Assembly: GCA_029560415.1 (NCBI GenBank)
Contig: JAKQKY010000385.1
Span: 1 to 32,650, forward strand
Direction of reading: 5' to 3'
DNA from: Bacteroidota bacterium
GTDB lineage: Bacteria > Bacteroidota > Bacteroidia > Chitinophagales > Chitinophagaceae
DNA: 32,650 nucleotides
Under the pieces are notes generated by a model. The model saw nothing but the letters and a program-made list of their open reading frames with translations, did not search any database and was not told the origin of the DNA. Of this stretch, positions 24,144 to 31,327 are shown piece after piece (within the stretch, counting starts at the first letter, position 1; each line of letters opens with the position of its first letter). The translations under genes were made by a program, and so were the position numbers.

Positions 24144-25067
24144 ATGCAGGCAACGGTTTATAAATCTACAGGAAGCTGGTACATTGTTAAAAATAGTACG
24201 GGCCAGTTTTATGATGCCCGCATAAAAGGAAAATTCAAGATCGACCAGATCACTTCTACCAACCCCATTGCAGTAGGCGATATCGTAGAAATAGAAAATG
24301 AAACCGATACTGAAAGTACGGTCATCACGGAGATCTATGAACGAAGAAATTATATCAACCGGGTATCTCCCCATAATAAGAATCAGCATCATATTGTGGC
24401 AGCCAACCTTGATCAATCGTTGCTCTTCGCCACTTTAAAGGAACCCAAAACATCCCTTGGCTTTATTGACCGTTTCCTCGTTATTTCGGAAGCTTACCGG
24501 GTACCCGCCATCGTTGTATTCAATAAATCGGACCTGTATGGAAAAAAGGAAATTGAGAAAATGGAACTCATCAGGAGCATTTATGAACCCATTGGTTATA
24601 CCATTATGGAGATGAGCATAGAAAAAAATATCGGGGTAGAGGAAGTAAAGATTTTGTTGAAAGATAAGATCACTTTGCTGAGCGGCCATTCGGGTGTTGG
24701 AAAATCTTCTTTTATCAATATTATCTTTCCTGAACTGAAACTAAAAACACAGGATGTGAGTGGATGGAGTGGAAAGGGACTACATACCACCACGTTTGCG
24801 GAGATGTTTGACCTGTCGTTTGGCGGACAGGTAATTGATACTCCCGGAATAAGGGAGATGGGGTTGGTAGACATCTCCAAACAGGAGCTGGCACATTATT
24901 TCCCCGAGATGCGGGCGGTGATGAATGACTGCCGTTTCAACAATTGCATGCACCTGGATGAGCCTGGTTGCGCCGTAAAAAATGCGGTCAATGAAGGCCG
25001 CATTCATGCAGAGCGATACATCAGCTATTTAAATATCCGGGATACTATTTTGGAAAAAACTTATTGA
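24144..25067 (+). CDS. rsgA: RsgA, circularly permuted ribosome-assembly GTPase
   Basis: Protein of 307 residues from the ATG at 24144. The longest frame would add 34 residues unlike the family. RsgA helps late maturation of the 30S subunit. It has an N-terminal OB-fold (1-75), then a permuted GTPase with G4 NKSD (127-130) before G1 GHSGVGKS (181-188) and G3 DTPG (232-235). The C-terminal zinc site is Cys263, Cys268, His270 and Cys276. It lies 116 bases after the VWA gene and has a weak -7-like TATCTTGC just before the start, so it may have its own promoter. It converges with the minus-strand gene ending at 25105. Confidence 0.97.
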   Translation: MQATVYKSTGSWYIVKNSTGQFYDARIKGKFKIDQITSTNPIAVGDIVEIENETDTESTVITEIYERRNYINRVSPHNKNQHHIVAANLDQSLLFATLKEPKTSLGFIDRFLVISEAYRVPAIVVFNKSDLYGKKEIEKMELIRSIYEPIGYTIMEMSIEKNIGVEEVKILLKDKITLLSGHSGVGKSSFINIIFPELKLKTQDVSGWSGKGLHTTTFAEMFDLSFGGQVIDTPGIREMGLVDISKQELAHYFPEMRAVMNDCRFNNCMHLDEPGCAVKNAVNEGRIHAERYISYLNIRDTILEKTY

Positions 25068-25104
25068 ACGTTTCGTACATCACCGCCCCCGATGACAAGG
25101 TTCA

Positions 25105-25407
25105 TTAAAAAACCTGCCTCTGTAAAAAATGGGCAACTTCCATTACAGCTTTATTGTCGTTCTTTTTGCTGTTTACCTGCTGCGGAAAAATACTCACACC
25201 ATTGAAGATGTTGTAATGCAGGGTGAGGAACTGACCTTTGTACTTGAAATCCCAGTCGAGTGTATCGCTGTCATCTACCTGGTTCAGGAAGATCACCTGC
25301 AACTGGTCGGCCAACGTATTGGCAATAGCGTAGAACTTTGAAATGCCACAATTGTCATCAATGACAGCTTCAGTGGCGCCTGTTTGGGTTTTTAATTGGT
25401 AGCTCAT
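25105..25407 (-). CDS. Conserved small cytoplasmic protein, function unknown (possibly DUF3630-like)
   Basis: Protein of 100 residues without signal or membrane helix. It has a mixed alpha/beta pattern: a helix around ISKFYAIANTLADQLQ (23-38) followed by strands VIFLNQVDD, LDWDFKYKGQFLTLHYNIFNGVSIFP and a C-terminal helix KKNDNKAVMEVAHFL. The aromatic LDWDFKYKG...LHYNIFNGVS segment looks constrained and reminds me of the DUF3630 family, but I am not sure. The opposite strand carries only a shorter competing frame. Its stop is 37 bases from the convergent rsgA stop. Confidence 0.7.
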   Translation of the reverse strand: MSYQLKTQTGATEAVIDDNCGISKFYAIANTLADQLQVIFLNQVDDSDTLDWDFKYKGQFLTLHYNIFNGVSIFPQQVNSKKNDNKAVMEVAHFLQRQVF

Positions 25408-25523
25408 ACTCTTGGGTTTAAATGGGTAAGGGTTTTATGATAAGCGTTTGCTGGTTTTGCTTCCGGATTATATACATCGAACACCCACTCTATGCCCATT
25501 TATTGGCTACCTGCTAACAGGCA

Positions 25524-25715
25524 TCAATAAACTTTTCTGCCACCTTTGTATTTCGACTTCTTACTCGCCTTCATGGCTTTTTCATCACCTGCTGCAATTC
25601 GTTCAGCACCTACGGCCGCACCACTTGTTTTACAGCCTAATTTTTCTTTTTTCTGAAAGATGAAACACCCTGTTAACAGGGAAACAACAAAAGTTGCCAG
25701 TATAATTTTTTTCAT
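25524..25715 (-). CDS. Tiny predicted lipoprotein, function unknown
   Basis: Protein of 63 residues. The first 17 are a lipoprotein signal (MKKIILATFVVSLLTGC, lipid cysteine at 17). The mature peptide of 47 residues has one further cysteine and a basic Lys/Gly-rich tail (KKSKYKGGRKVY), compatible with binding to an anionic surface such as membrane or nucleic acid (inference). A -7-like element lies exactly four bases before the ATG, which supports expression. The codons for the lipobox contain a 14-base perfect palindrome at 25668-25681. About 115 bases separate it from the next gene downstream. Confidence 0.72.
   Translation of the reverse strand: MKKIILATFVVSLLTGCFIFQKKEKLGCKTSGAAVGAERIAAGDEKAMKASKKSKYKGGRKVY
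25668..25681. repeat. Perfect 14-base palindrome inside the tiny lipoprotein gene
   Basis: CCCTGTTAACAGGG is fully self-complementary and covers the lipobox codons. It could be a protein binding site or simply coding chance. Confidence 0.35.
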
Positions 25716-25719
25716 CTTT

Positions 25720-25727
25720 TAAAGTTA
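25720..25727 (-). promoter_or_regulatory. -7-like element of the tiny lipoprotein gene (near-leaderless)
   Basis: The minus strand reads TAACTTTA-AAAG-ATG, with five of six fixed positions of TAnnTTTG and the same four-base distance to the start seen at nadC, gpmI and the lipoprotein-uvrC unit. Confidence 0.4.
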
Positions 25728-25765
25728 GTACTTGTTTTTTACATTTAAAACGGCACCACTCTATT

Positions 25766-26284
25766 TCACAGATCTTTGAACCACTTGCTGTATTTAAGAT
25801 AATTCCCGGCAATCCTGTTGATCTCGCCATGGATCAGCTCCTGGCTCACGTCTTTCACTTTTTTAGCAGGAACACCAGCGTAGATAGATCCTGGTTCTAC
25901 AACCGTTCCTTCCAGTACAACGGCTCCTGCGGCAATGATGCTGTTGCTGCCGATCTGGGCATTGTCCATGACGATCGCACCCATGCCAACCAGCACATTG
26001 TCCTGTATAACGCATCCATGTACGATTGCATTGTGTCCGATGCTCACATTATTTCCGATGATTGCTTTCGTTTTTTCAAAAGTGCAATGGATCACGGCTC
26101 CATCCTGCACGTTTACCTTATTGCCCATTCGGATGCTGTTCACATCGCCCCGGATCACGGCATTGAACCACACACTACACTCGTTGCCCATTATTACATC
26201 ACCAACAATCGTGGCATTTGGTGCTATGAAACAATCATCGCCCATTTCGGGGCTGATACCATTTACCGGGAAAAGGATTGGCAT
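25766..26284 (-). CDS. Gamma-class carbonic anhydrase family protein (left-handed beta-helix)
   Basis: Protein of 172 residues built of hexapeptide repeats (CFIAPNATIVGDVIMGNECSVWFNAVIRGDV onward) typical of the LbH fold, with a C-terminal helix. Histidines 66, 84 and 89 (VIHC, SIGHNAIVHG) match the three zinc/iron ligands of gamma carbonic anhydrases, so a metal site at the trimer interface is likely. Many YrdA/PaaY-type members show little CO2 hydration, so the enzymatic role is uncertain. Cytoplasmic. It is separated from the tiny lipoprotein by 50 bases and divergent from the aminotransferase. Confidence 0.95.
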   Translation of the reverse strand: MPILFPVNGISPEMGDDCFIAPNATIVGDVIMGNECSVWFNAVIRGDVNSIRMGNKVNVQDGAVIHCTFEKTKAIIGNNVSIGHNAIVHGCVIQDNVLVGMGAIVMDNAQIGSNSIIAAGAVVLEGTVVEPGSIYAGVPAKKVKDVSQELIHGEINRIAGNYLKYSKWFKDL

Positions 26285-26328
26285 ATTTTAAATTTTAAAG
26301 GATGAACAGATGGTTTCCAAACGTGCAA

Positions 26329-26356
26329 TTTGCATGCAGGCTTTACACTAATTTCG
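26329..26356 (+). promoter_or_regulatory. Promoter of the class III aminotransferase gene
   Basis: TTTG at 26329-26332 and TAATTTCG at 26349-26356 (five of six fixed positions) are 16 bases apart, 26 bases before the ATG at 26383. The layout fits the Bacteroidota -33/-7 pattern and supports the chosen start. Confidence 0.45.
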
Positions 26357-26382
26357 CATTATATTTTCAAACAGCGGCAATC

Positions 26383-27579
26383 ATGAATAACCGGCAATTA
26401 TTTTTACAACATGTTGGACAAACCTCAGCAGCTCCTCTATGTTTAAACATTGTGCATGCAGAAGGGAGCCGGATGCGGGATGCAGATGGGAAAGAGTACA
26501 TCGACCTCATCGCCGGGATAAGTGTTTGTAATGTAGGTCATCGACATCCTGCCGTTATTGAGGCCATTAAAAAGCAAGCTGATGATTACCTGCACATCAT
26601 GGTGTATGGTGAGCTGGTTGAAAATCCACAAGTGGCCTATGCGAAATTGTTAACCGATCATCTACCCGCATCCTTAAACGCAGTTTTTTATACGGCCAGT
26701 GGTAGTGAAGCAACTGAAGGTGCCATGAAATTGGCCAAGCGTTACACTGGTAGAACACAAATCGTTTCATTTAAAAATTCCTATCACGGTAGTACGCAGG
26801 GCGCCTTAAGTGTGATGGGGAGTGAATACTGGCAACAGGCTTTTAGGCCGTTGCTGCCTGGCATCGTTCAACTTTCATACAATTCGTTTGAAGACATTGA
26901 TCAGATCACCGAACAAACAGCCTGTGTGATTGCAGAAACCATACAGGCCGAAGCAGGTGTAAACTTACCTCGGAATAATTGGTTAAAGGCCTTGCGGGCA
27001 AAATGTACCGAAACAGGAACTTTGCTGGTGCTGGATGAGATACAATGCGGCTTTGGCCGCAATGGCACCCTCTGGGCTTTTGAACAATTTGACGTGGTGC
27101 CCGATATTTTATTGCTGGGTAAAGCCCTTGGCGGCGGCATGCCGTTAGGAGCGTTTGTGTCGGATAAAAAGATCATGGATTCTTTTACTCATAACCCCGT
27201 GCTGGGACATATTAATACGTTTGGTGGTCACCCGGTTTGTTGTGCTGCAGGGTTAGCGGCTTTTGAAGTGTTGCTACGAGACATTAGTATGGCAGATGTG
27301 CAAAGAAAAGAAGCGTTGTTCAGGTCATTGCTAACGCATCCGCGTATACGCAGTATTCATAGCCGTGGATTGATGATGGCGGTTGAGCTGGATGATTTTG
27401 ATACGAATAAAAAACTGATCGACCGGTTAATTGCTTCCACAGCAGGTCAGCCCGGAGTATTTACCGATTGGTTCCTGTTTGCCCCTCAATCGCTGAGGAT
27501 CGCACCACCACTCAATATCCCGGATGAGGATATTCGCATCGCCTGCCAGGCCATTCACGCCATATTAGATACATTGTAA
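26383..27579 (+). CDS. Class III pyridoxal-phosphate aminotransferase (acetylornithine/ornithine aminotransferase-like)
   Basis: Protein of 398 residues from the ATG at 26383; the longer frame would add 27 unrelated residues and cross the promoter. PLP enzyme of fold type I. Hallmarks are FYTASGSEATEGAMKLAKRYTGR (phosphate-binding GSEA turn, about 107-110), LVLDEIQCGFGRNGTLWAFE with Asp218 for the pyridine nitrogen, and the Schiff-base lysine 247 in LLLGKALGGGMPLGAF. The sequence resembles the acetylornithine/ornithine/4-aminobutyrate group. No arginine or GABA genes are nearby, so the substrate stays open. It stands alone, convergent with the SGNH-like gene 18 bases away. Confidence 0.93.
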   Translation: MNNRQLFLQHVGQTSAAPLCLNIVHAEGSRMRDADGKEYIDLIAGISVCNVGHRHPAVIEAIKKQADDYLHIMVYGELVENPQVAYAKLLTDHLPASLNAVFYTASGSEATEGAMKLAKRYTGRTQIVSFKNSYHGSTQGALSVMGSEYWQQAFRPLLPGIVQLSYNSFEDIDQITEQTACVIAETIQAEAGVNLPRNNWLKALRAKCTETGTLLVLDEIQCGFGRNGTLWAFEQFDVVPDILLLGKALGGGMPLGAFVSDKKIMDSFTHNPVLGHINTFGGHPVCCAAGLAAFEVLLRDISMADVQRKEALFRSLLTHPRIRSIHSRGLMMAVELDDFDTNKKLIDRLIASTAGQPGVFTDWFLFAPQSLRIAPPLNIPDEDIRIACQAIHAILDTL

Positions 27580-27597
27580 AAGAGATAATGGTACAGC

Positions 27598-28551
27598 TTA
27601 TTTAACTGCGTTTGCAGCTCGAATGTCGTTGTTCAACATAGCAGAAAAAATAGTAGCGCCATCATTGTTCATGTGCGTAGCATCTTTCCATAATATTTCT
27701 GATTGAAGCTCGGGCAACGGATCAATGTTTGCAAAATCATAGATTTCCGTCACGCCATTTTTTTGTAGCAATGAACTGATCATCTCGTAACCAGGCTGCA
27801 GGTAAAGCATGTTTCTATAAGCGGGAGGGTACACTACAGCCAGGCGAATATTATTTTCTTTACAGGTTTTTGCAATGCTAACCAGTGCATCCATCTTGAT
27901 CCTGGAATAAGTATGTTTCCTGTTAAGGTCGGCAATGGGTTGTAGGCCAACAGTATCAAGTATTCCAGTCAATCCCTCAAATCCCTGGTTATTTTTTATT
28001 GTATTTCGCTTTGTATAATTGTACAGGATATTCAGCAGTTTTCCATTGAACCGATATGTATGCAGCAGTAGTTTGATGCGTTCTGCAAAACCGGCATGCG
28101 CATGTATATAATCATTCAAAGCTTTTGAATCACCGATAAAGGGATATAATGCAGAAATTTCAGGGATGATATTTTCTTCTTCAAGGGTGAAATAAGGATA
28201 AGCGTCTACCTGCAGTATGACCATCTTTGGTACTACATTTTTACTGATAAGAAGTTGCAGCAGCAGGCTGTTGTAGATTAGTCCGCCGGTTCCATTGATG
28301 CCGGCATTGAATCCATTGCCACCATACACATTGGTTAGTAGGGAAGGATTGATATGATGTTTTGCCCGGGATGAACCCATGATCAGGAAAGCTGTATTTT
28401 TTTTCTGTTGAATGAGGTAATTCACCGATCCGCCACTCTCACCACTAAGCGTATGCGAAAAAACCGTTTTGCTGAAAAACCAGGCAATAACCCGGTCTGT
28501 GATCAACAGGATCAACAGGATGATGGCTATTTTGCTGATTATTTTTTTCAT
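27598..28551 (-). CDS. SGNH/GDSL-like membrane-anchored protein, partner of the MBOAT acyltransferase
   Basis: Protein of 317 residues using the ATG at 28551; the longer frame (to 28647) lies within the upstream MBOAT gene. An N-terminal hydrophobic anchor (about 4-24) is followed by an extracytoplasmic domain with FLIMGSSRAKHHINP, a GxS-type nucleophile elbow. FNAGINGTGG and a late DATHMNNDGA, which supplies the Asp-x-x-His pair, follow. This is the pattern of SGNH-fold partners such as AlgJ/AlgX or DltD that work with MBOAT proteins in O-acylation of extracellular polymers. The gap to the MBOAT stop is 2 bases, so they are translationally close. The acceptor polymer is not evident. Confidence 0.85.
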   Translation of the reverse strand: MKKIISKIAIILLILLITDRVIAWFFSKTVFSHTLSGESGGSVNYLIQQKKNTAFLIMGSSRAKHHINPSLLTNVYGGNGFNAGINGTGGLIYNSLLLQLLISKNVVPKMVILQVDAYPYFTLEEENIIPEISALYPFIGDSKALNDYIHAHAGFAERIKLLLHTYRFNGKLLNILYNYTKRNTIKNNQGFEGLTGILDTVGLQPIADLNRKHTYSRIKMDALVSIAKTCKENNIRLAVVYPPAYRNMLYLQPGYEMISSLLQKNGVTEIYDFANIDPLPELQSEILWKDATHMNNDGATIFSAMLNNDIRAANAVK

Positions 28552-28553
28552 GA

Positions 28554-29960
28554 TTAAAATTGGAAATAAATGAATTGGCTGCCGGTGGAATTTCCAAAAA
28601 ACAGGATCAGGAATATAAATGCCAGGGTAAAGGCTGATAATACCCAATCTCCCTTCTTTCGCTGAAACAACTCGTCGAATGAATATTTACGGAATACAAA
28701 ATATTCGGCTGCCAATAAAATAGATATACCCAGGATGATGGATGAAAACACATTGATGTCGAGGAATTGAAAACTACCGGCATTAAATTGAGTGAATATT
28801 TTTTTGATGATGGTAGTGGCCTGTTCGAAACTGATGGCCCGGAAAAAGATCCAGGAAAAACTGATCAGGCAAAATACATAGATCACCCGTATAAATTTCA
28901 TGATGAAATACTTTGGTTTGAAAGCCGGGAGGTTAATGGCCTTTTCAAACGACAGGTATAGGCCGTTGATGCCACCCCAAATGATGAAGTTCCAGGATGC
29001 GCCATGCCAGAATCCTCCAAGCAGCATGGTAAACATGAGATTGCGGTATGTCTTTAATTTTCCGTACCGGCTTCCGCCGAACGATATGTACAGGTAATCG
29101 CGAAGCCATGAGGAAAGGGAGATATGCCATCTTCGCCAGAACTCGGTAATGTCTTTTGAGAAATAGGGTATCCTGAAATTTTCTTTGAAGCGAAAGCCCA
29201 TCATGCGGGCAATGCCGATGGCCATATCGGAGTACCCGGAAAAATCACAATAAATTTGAATGGCAAATAAAAACGTACCTACCAGTAACATGCAGCCTGG
29301 TTGATGCTGGTAATTATTATAAGTTGCATCAACATAAATGCTGGCAATATCAGCAACCATTACTTTTTTAAAAAGTCCCCAGAAAAAGCGATGAAAGCCA
29401 ACTGAAAAATCCTGGTAAGTGATGGTATGATCACATTTTTTTAATTGCGGCAACAGGTTATTGGCTCTTTCAATTGGCCCTGCCACCAATTGGGGAAACA
29501 TCATCACAAAGTTAGAATAGGTAAGCAGGTCTCTTTCGGCTTTAATATTTCCGCGGTATACTTCTATCACATAGCTCAGGCTTTGAAAGGTATGAAAGGA
29601 AAGTCCGATCGGCAGAATGATCTCCCAGTTATCAATTTGATGAAAGCCGGCTGCATTAAAATTATCGATGAAAAAATTATGGTATTTAAAGATGAACAAC
29701 ACGAGGCAGGTATTGATGATGCCAAACAGCAGGTGTGCTTTTTTGGCTTTTTGGGAAATATCATCCTCTATCTTTTTTGCTGCATAATAATCAATAAGAA
29801 TGGTCAGGAACAATATCAGTACATATACAGGGATGAACCACATGTAAAAAATGCAGCTGGCGATGAACAGCAGGATCTTCCTGTTTTTTCCATTGAGAAA
29901 ATAGAATAATGGAAAAAATATGCAGAAGAAAACCAGGAATACGATCGAATTAAACAGCAT
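28554..29960 (-). CDS. MBOAT-family O-acyltransferase (AlgI-like)
   Basis: Protein of 468 residues with about ten or more hydrophobic segments, a typical AlgI-like membrane-bound O-acyltransferase. Hallmarks are LPIGLSFHTFQSLSYVIEVYRG, FPQLVAGPIERANNLLPQL, DFSGYSDMAIGIARMMGF, FWRRWHISLSSWLRDYLYISFGG, and GGFWHGASWNF with the invariant histidine (about residue 319). It would move an acyl group, often acetyl, across the inner membrane to the SGNH-like partner encoded next for transfer to an extracellular polymer. No glycan synthesis genes are visible here. Confidence 0.96.
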   Translation of the reverse strand: MLFNSIVFLVFFCIFFPLFYFLNGKNRKILLFIASCIFYMWFIPVYVLILFLTILIDYYAAKKIEDDISQKAKKAHLLFGIINTCLVLFIFKYHNFFIDNFNAAGFHQIDNWEIILPIGLSFHTFQSLSYVIEVYRGNIKAERDLLTYSNFVMMFPQLVAGPIERANNLLPQLKKCDHTITYQDFSVGFHRFFWGLFKKVMVADIASIYVDATYNNYQHQPGCMLLVGTFLFAIQIYCDFSGYSDMAIGIARMMGFRFKENFRIPYFSKDITEFWRRWHISLSSWLRDYLYISFGGSRYGKLKTYRNLMFTMLLGGFWHGASWNFIIWGGINGLYLSFEKAINLPAFKPKYFIMKFIRVIYVFCLISFSWIFFRAISFEQATTIIKKIFTQFNAGSFQFLDINVFSSIILGISILLAAEYFVFRKYSFDELFQRKKGDWVLSAFTLAFIFLILFFGNSTGSQFIYFQF

Positions 29961-30140
29961 TTGGTTGTTTTAAGCAGATAGCATGCAATATGGATTGTAT
30001 TCCGGATTTGTGCAAATAACATTTCCTTGTTCAATCAGCAGCCAAACATTTTCTTATAGGGAAGATATGAATTTGGAACATTTCACCGAATAATTTTATC
30101 CTCGTTCTCCTGGAAGCTACACCCGGGGCTCATTAGCAGG

Positions 30141-30152
30141 TCACTTAAGTGA
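30141..30152. promoter_or_regulatory. Perfect 12-base palindrome flanked by direct repeats, candidate operator
   Basis: TCACTTAAGTGA is fully palindromic. It sits between two GGCTCAT direct repeats (30127-30133 and 30156-30162). It lies in the 308-base gap between the divergent MBOAT and membrane-protein genes, about 70 bases upstream of the candidate promoter of the latter. The rest of the gap shows no gene. A regulator encoded at 30958 is a plausible binder (inference). Confidence 0.4.
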
Positions 30153-30218
30153 ACTGGCTCATAAATGGGTCCTTTGCACTTTTTCATTTGTTAAATTCTT
30201 CTCATTACAATAATATTA

Positions 30219-30250
30219 TTTGCATTTATGGCTCCTGCTTATTTACTTTG
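30219..30250 (+). promoter_or_regulatory. Candidate promoter of the six-helix membrane protein gene
   Basis: TTTG at 30219-30222 and TTACTTTG at 30243-30250 (five of six fixed positions of TAnnTTTG) are 20 bases apart and end 18 bases before the ATG at 30269. Confidence 0.4.
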
Positions 30251-30268
30251 TATTTCAAAGCGCTTTTT

Positions 30269-30919
30269 ATGAATGAACAACAGCAATCATTACAGGAACT
30301 GCAGCACATCAAGAAGATGATGGAACGCAGCAGTCGTTTTATCAGCCTCAGTGGGTTAAGTGGGGTAGGCGCAGGCGTTGCTGCATTAATAGGAGCGTGG
30401 CTGGCTTATCCTTATGTATTCGGTTTAAAAGATAACATCATCAATGATACGGCGGTTATTACCCTGGCCATGGCAGAAGATTACCGGGTCATCCTGTATA
30501 CTTATCTTTTCTGGATCGCGGCAGGTACATTCCTGGCTGCTTTATTGAGTGCATTCTTTTTCACCTGGATCAAGAGCAGGAAAGAAGGGATACCCATTTG
30601 GGGTGTTACGGCACGGCGTTTAATGGTGAATGTGAGTATACCGTTATTGGTGGGCGCAGTATTCCTGTTCAGGCTTTTGCAATTCCAGGCATATGAGCTT
30701 ATAGCCCCGGGTTGCCTGCTTTTTTATGGGTTAGCGCTCATCAATGCCAGTAAGTATACATTGGCGGAGATCCGTTACCTCGGGTATGCGCAGTTATTAC
30801 TGGGAATGATCAATCTCTGGTATGTGGGCTATGGTTTGTATTTTTGGGCAGCTGGTTTCGGTGTACTCCACATTGTGTATGGCGTGTACATGTGGTGGAA
30901 GTATGAAAGCAAATCTTAA
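30269..30919 (+). CDS. Six-helix integral membrane protein, function unknown
   Basis: Protein of 216 residues from the ATG at 30269; the longer frame would start at a GTG 40 codons upstream within the palindrome and lacks support. A polar N-terminal helix (MNEQQQSLQELQHIKKMMERSSRF) precedes six hydrophobic segments at about 28-52, 76-100, 118-137, 145-162, 172-188 and 190-210. I recognise no catalytic motif. It is followed 38 bases later by a small winged-helix regulator, a recurring pairing in Bacteroidota in which the regulator likely controls the membrane protein (inference). Confidence 0.85.
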   Translation: MNEQQQSLQELQHIKKMMERSSRFISLSGLSGVGAGVAALIGAWLAYPYVFGLKDNIINDTAVITLAMAEDYRVILYTYLFWIAAGTFLAALLSAFFFTWIKSRKEGIPIWGVTARRLMVNVSIPLLVGAVFLFRLLQFQAYELIAPGCLLFYGLALINASKYTLAEIRYLGYAQLLLGMINLWYVGYGLYFWAAGFGVLHIVYGVYMWWKYESKS

Positions 30920-30957
30920 CGGGAATAATGCCGGTAGAATGTTTTAAATTAAAATGA

Positions 30958-31257
30958 ATGGTTAACCCGATCGATAATTTAAATAAGTTGTTTGATAGCC
31001 GTGTAAGACTTGGCATCCTGAGTGTGCTCATGGTAAATGAATCGGTGAATTTTAATAACCTGAAAGAGTTGATGTCCATCACTGATGGTAACCTGGCCAG
31101 CCATTTAAAAGCGCTTGAAGAGCATAAGATCATCAAAGTAGAGAAAGGATTTATCGGGCGAAAGACCAATACAACTTATATGATCACCAAAGCAGGAGAG
31201 AAAGCTTTTAAGTCACACCTTGAAGCGTTGGAAATAATGATCCGGGCCACAAAATAA
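30958..31257 (+). CDS. Winged-helix transcriptional regulator (MarR/ArsR-like, HTH_27 type)
   Basis: Protein of 99 residues. It is a single winged-helix domain: FDSRVRLGILSVLMVNESVNFNNLKELMSITDGNLASHLKALEEHKIIKVEKGFIGRKTNTTYMITKAGEKAF, with the recognition helix at DGNLASHLKALE and the wing at GRKTNTTYMIT. There is no effector domain, so sensing is by partner or dimer interface. An overlapping ATG four bases earlier is out of frame and stops at once. It is second in a unit with the six-helix membrane protein. It is a candidate binder of the palindrome at 30141-30152. Confidence 0.93.
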   Translation: MVNPIDNLNKLFDSRVRLGILSVLMVNESVNFNNLKELMSITDGNLASHLKALEEHKIIKVEKGFIGRKTNTTYMITKAGEKAFKSHLEALEIMIRATK

Positions 31258-31327
31258 TTTTTTTGTCATTACACTTTGAAAAACAAAGCACTTTTAAATA
31301 GTTATTAAAACTGATTAAACAATTCGT

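Noticed and set aside
25485-25525. CCTG-CTAA-CAGG hairpin downstream of the tiny lipoprotein gene as a terminator
   Set aside because: Only a 4-bp stem without a T run, too weak to call.
25829-26305. 158-codon open frame on the plus strand opposite the gamma carbonic anhydrase gene
   Set aside because: The minus-strand product has a clear hexapeptide-repeat fold with metal histidines; the plus-strand frame is rich in His/Tyr/Asp without pattern.
29445-29909. 154-codon open frame on the plus strand opposite the MBOAT gene
   Set aside because: Antisense to a conserved membrane enzyme; composition shows reversed hydrophobic codons only.
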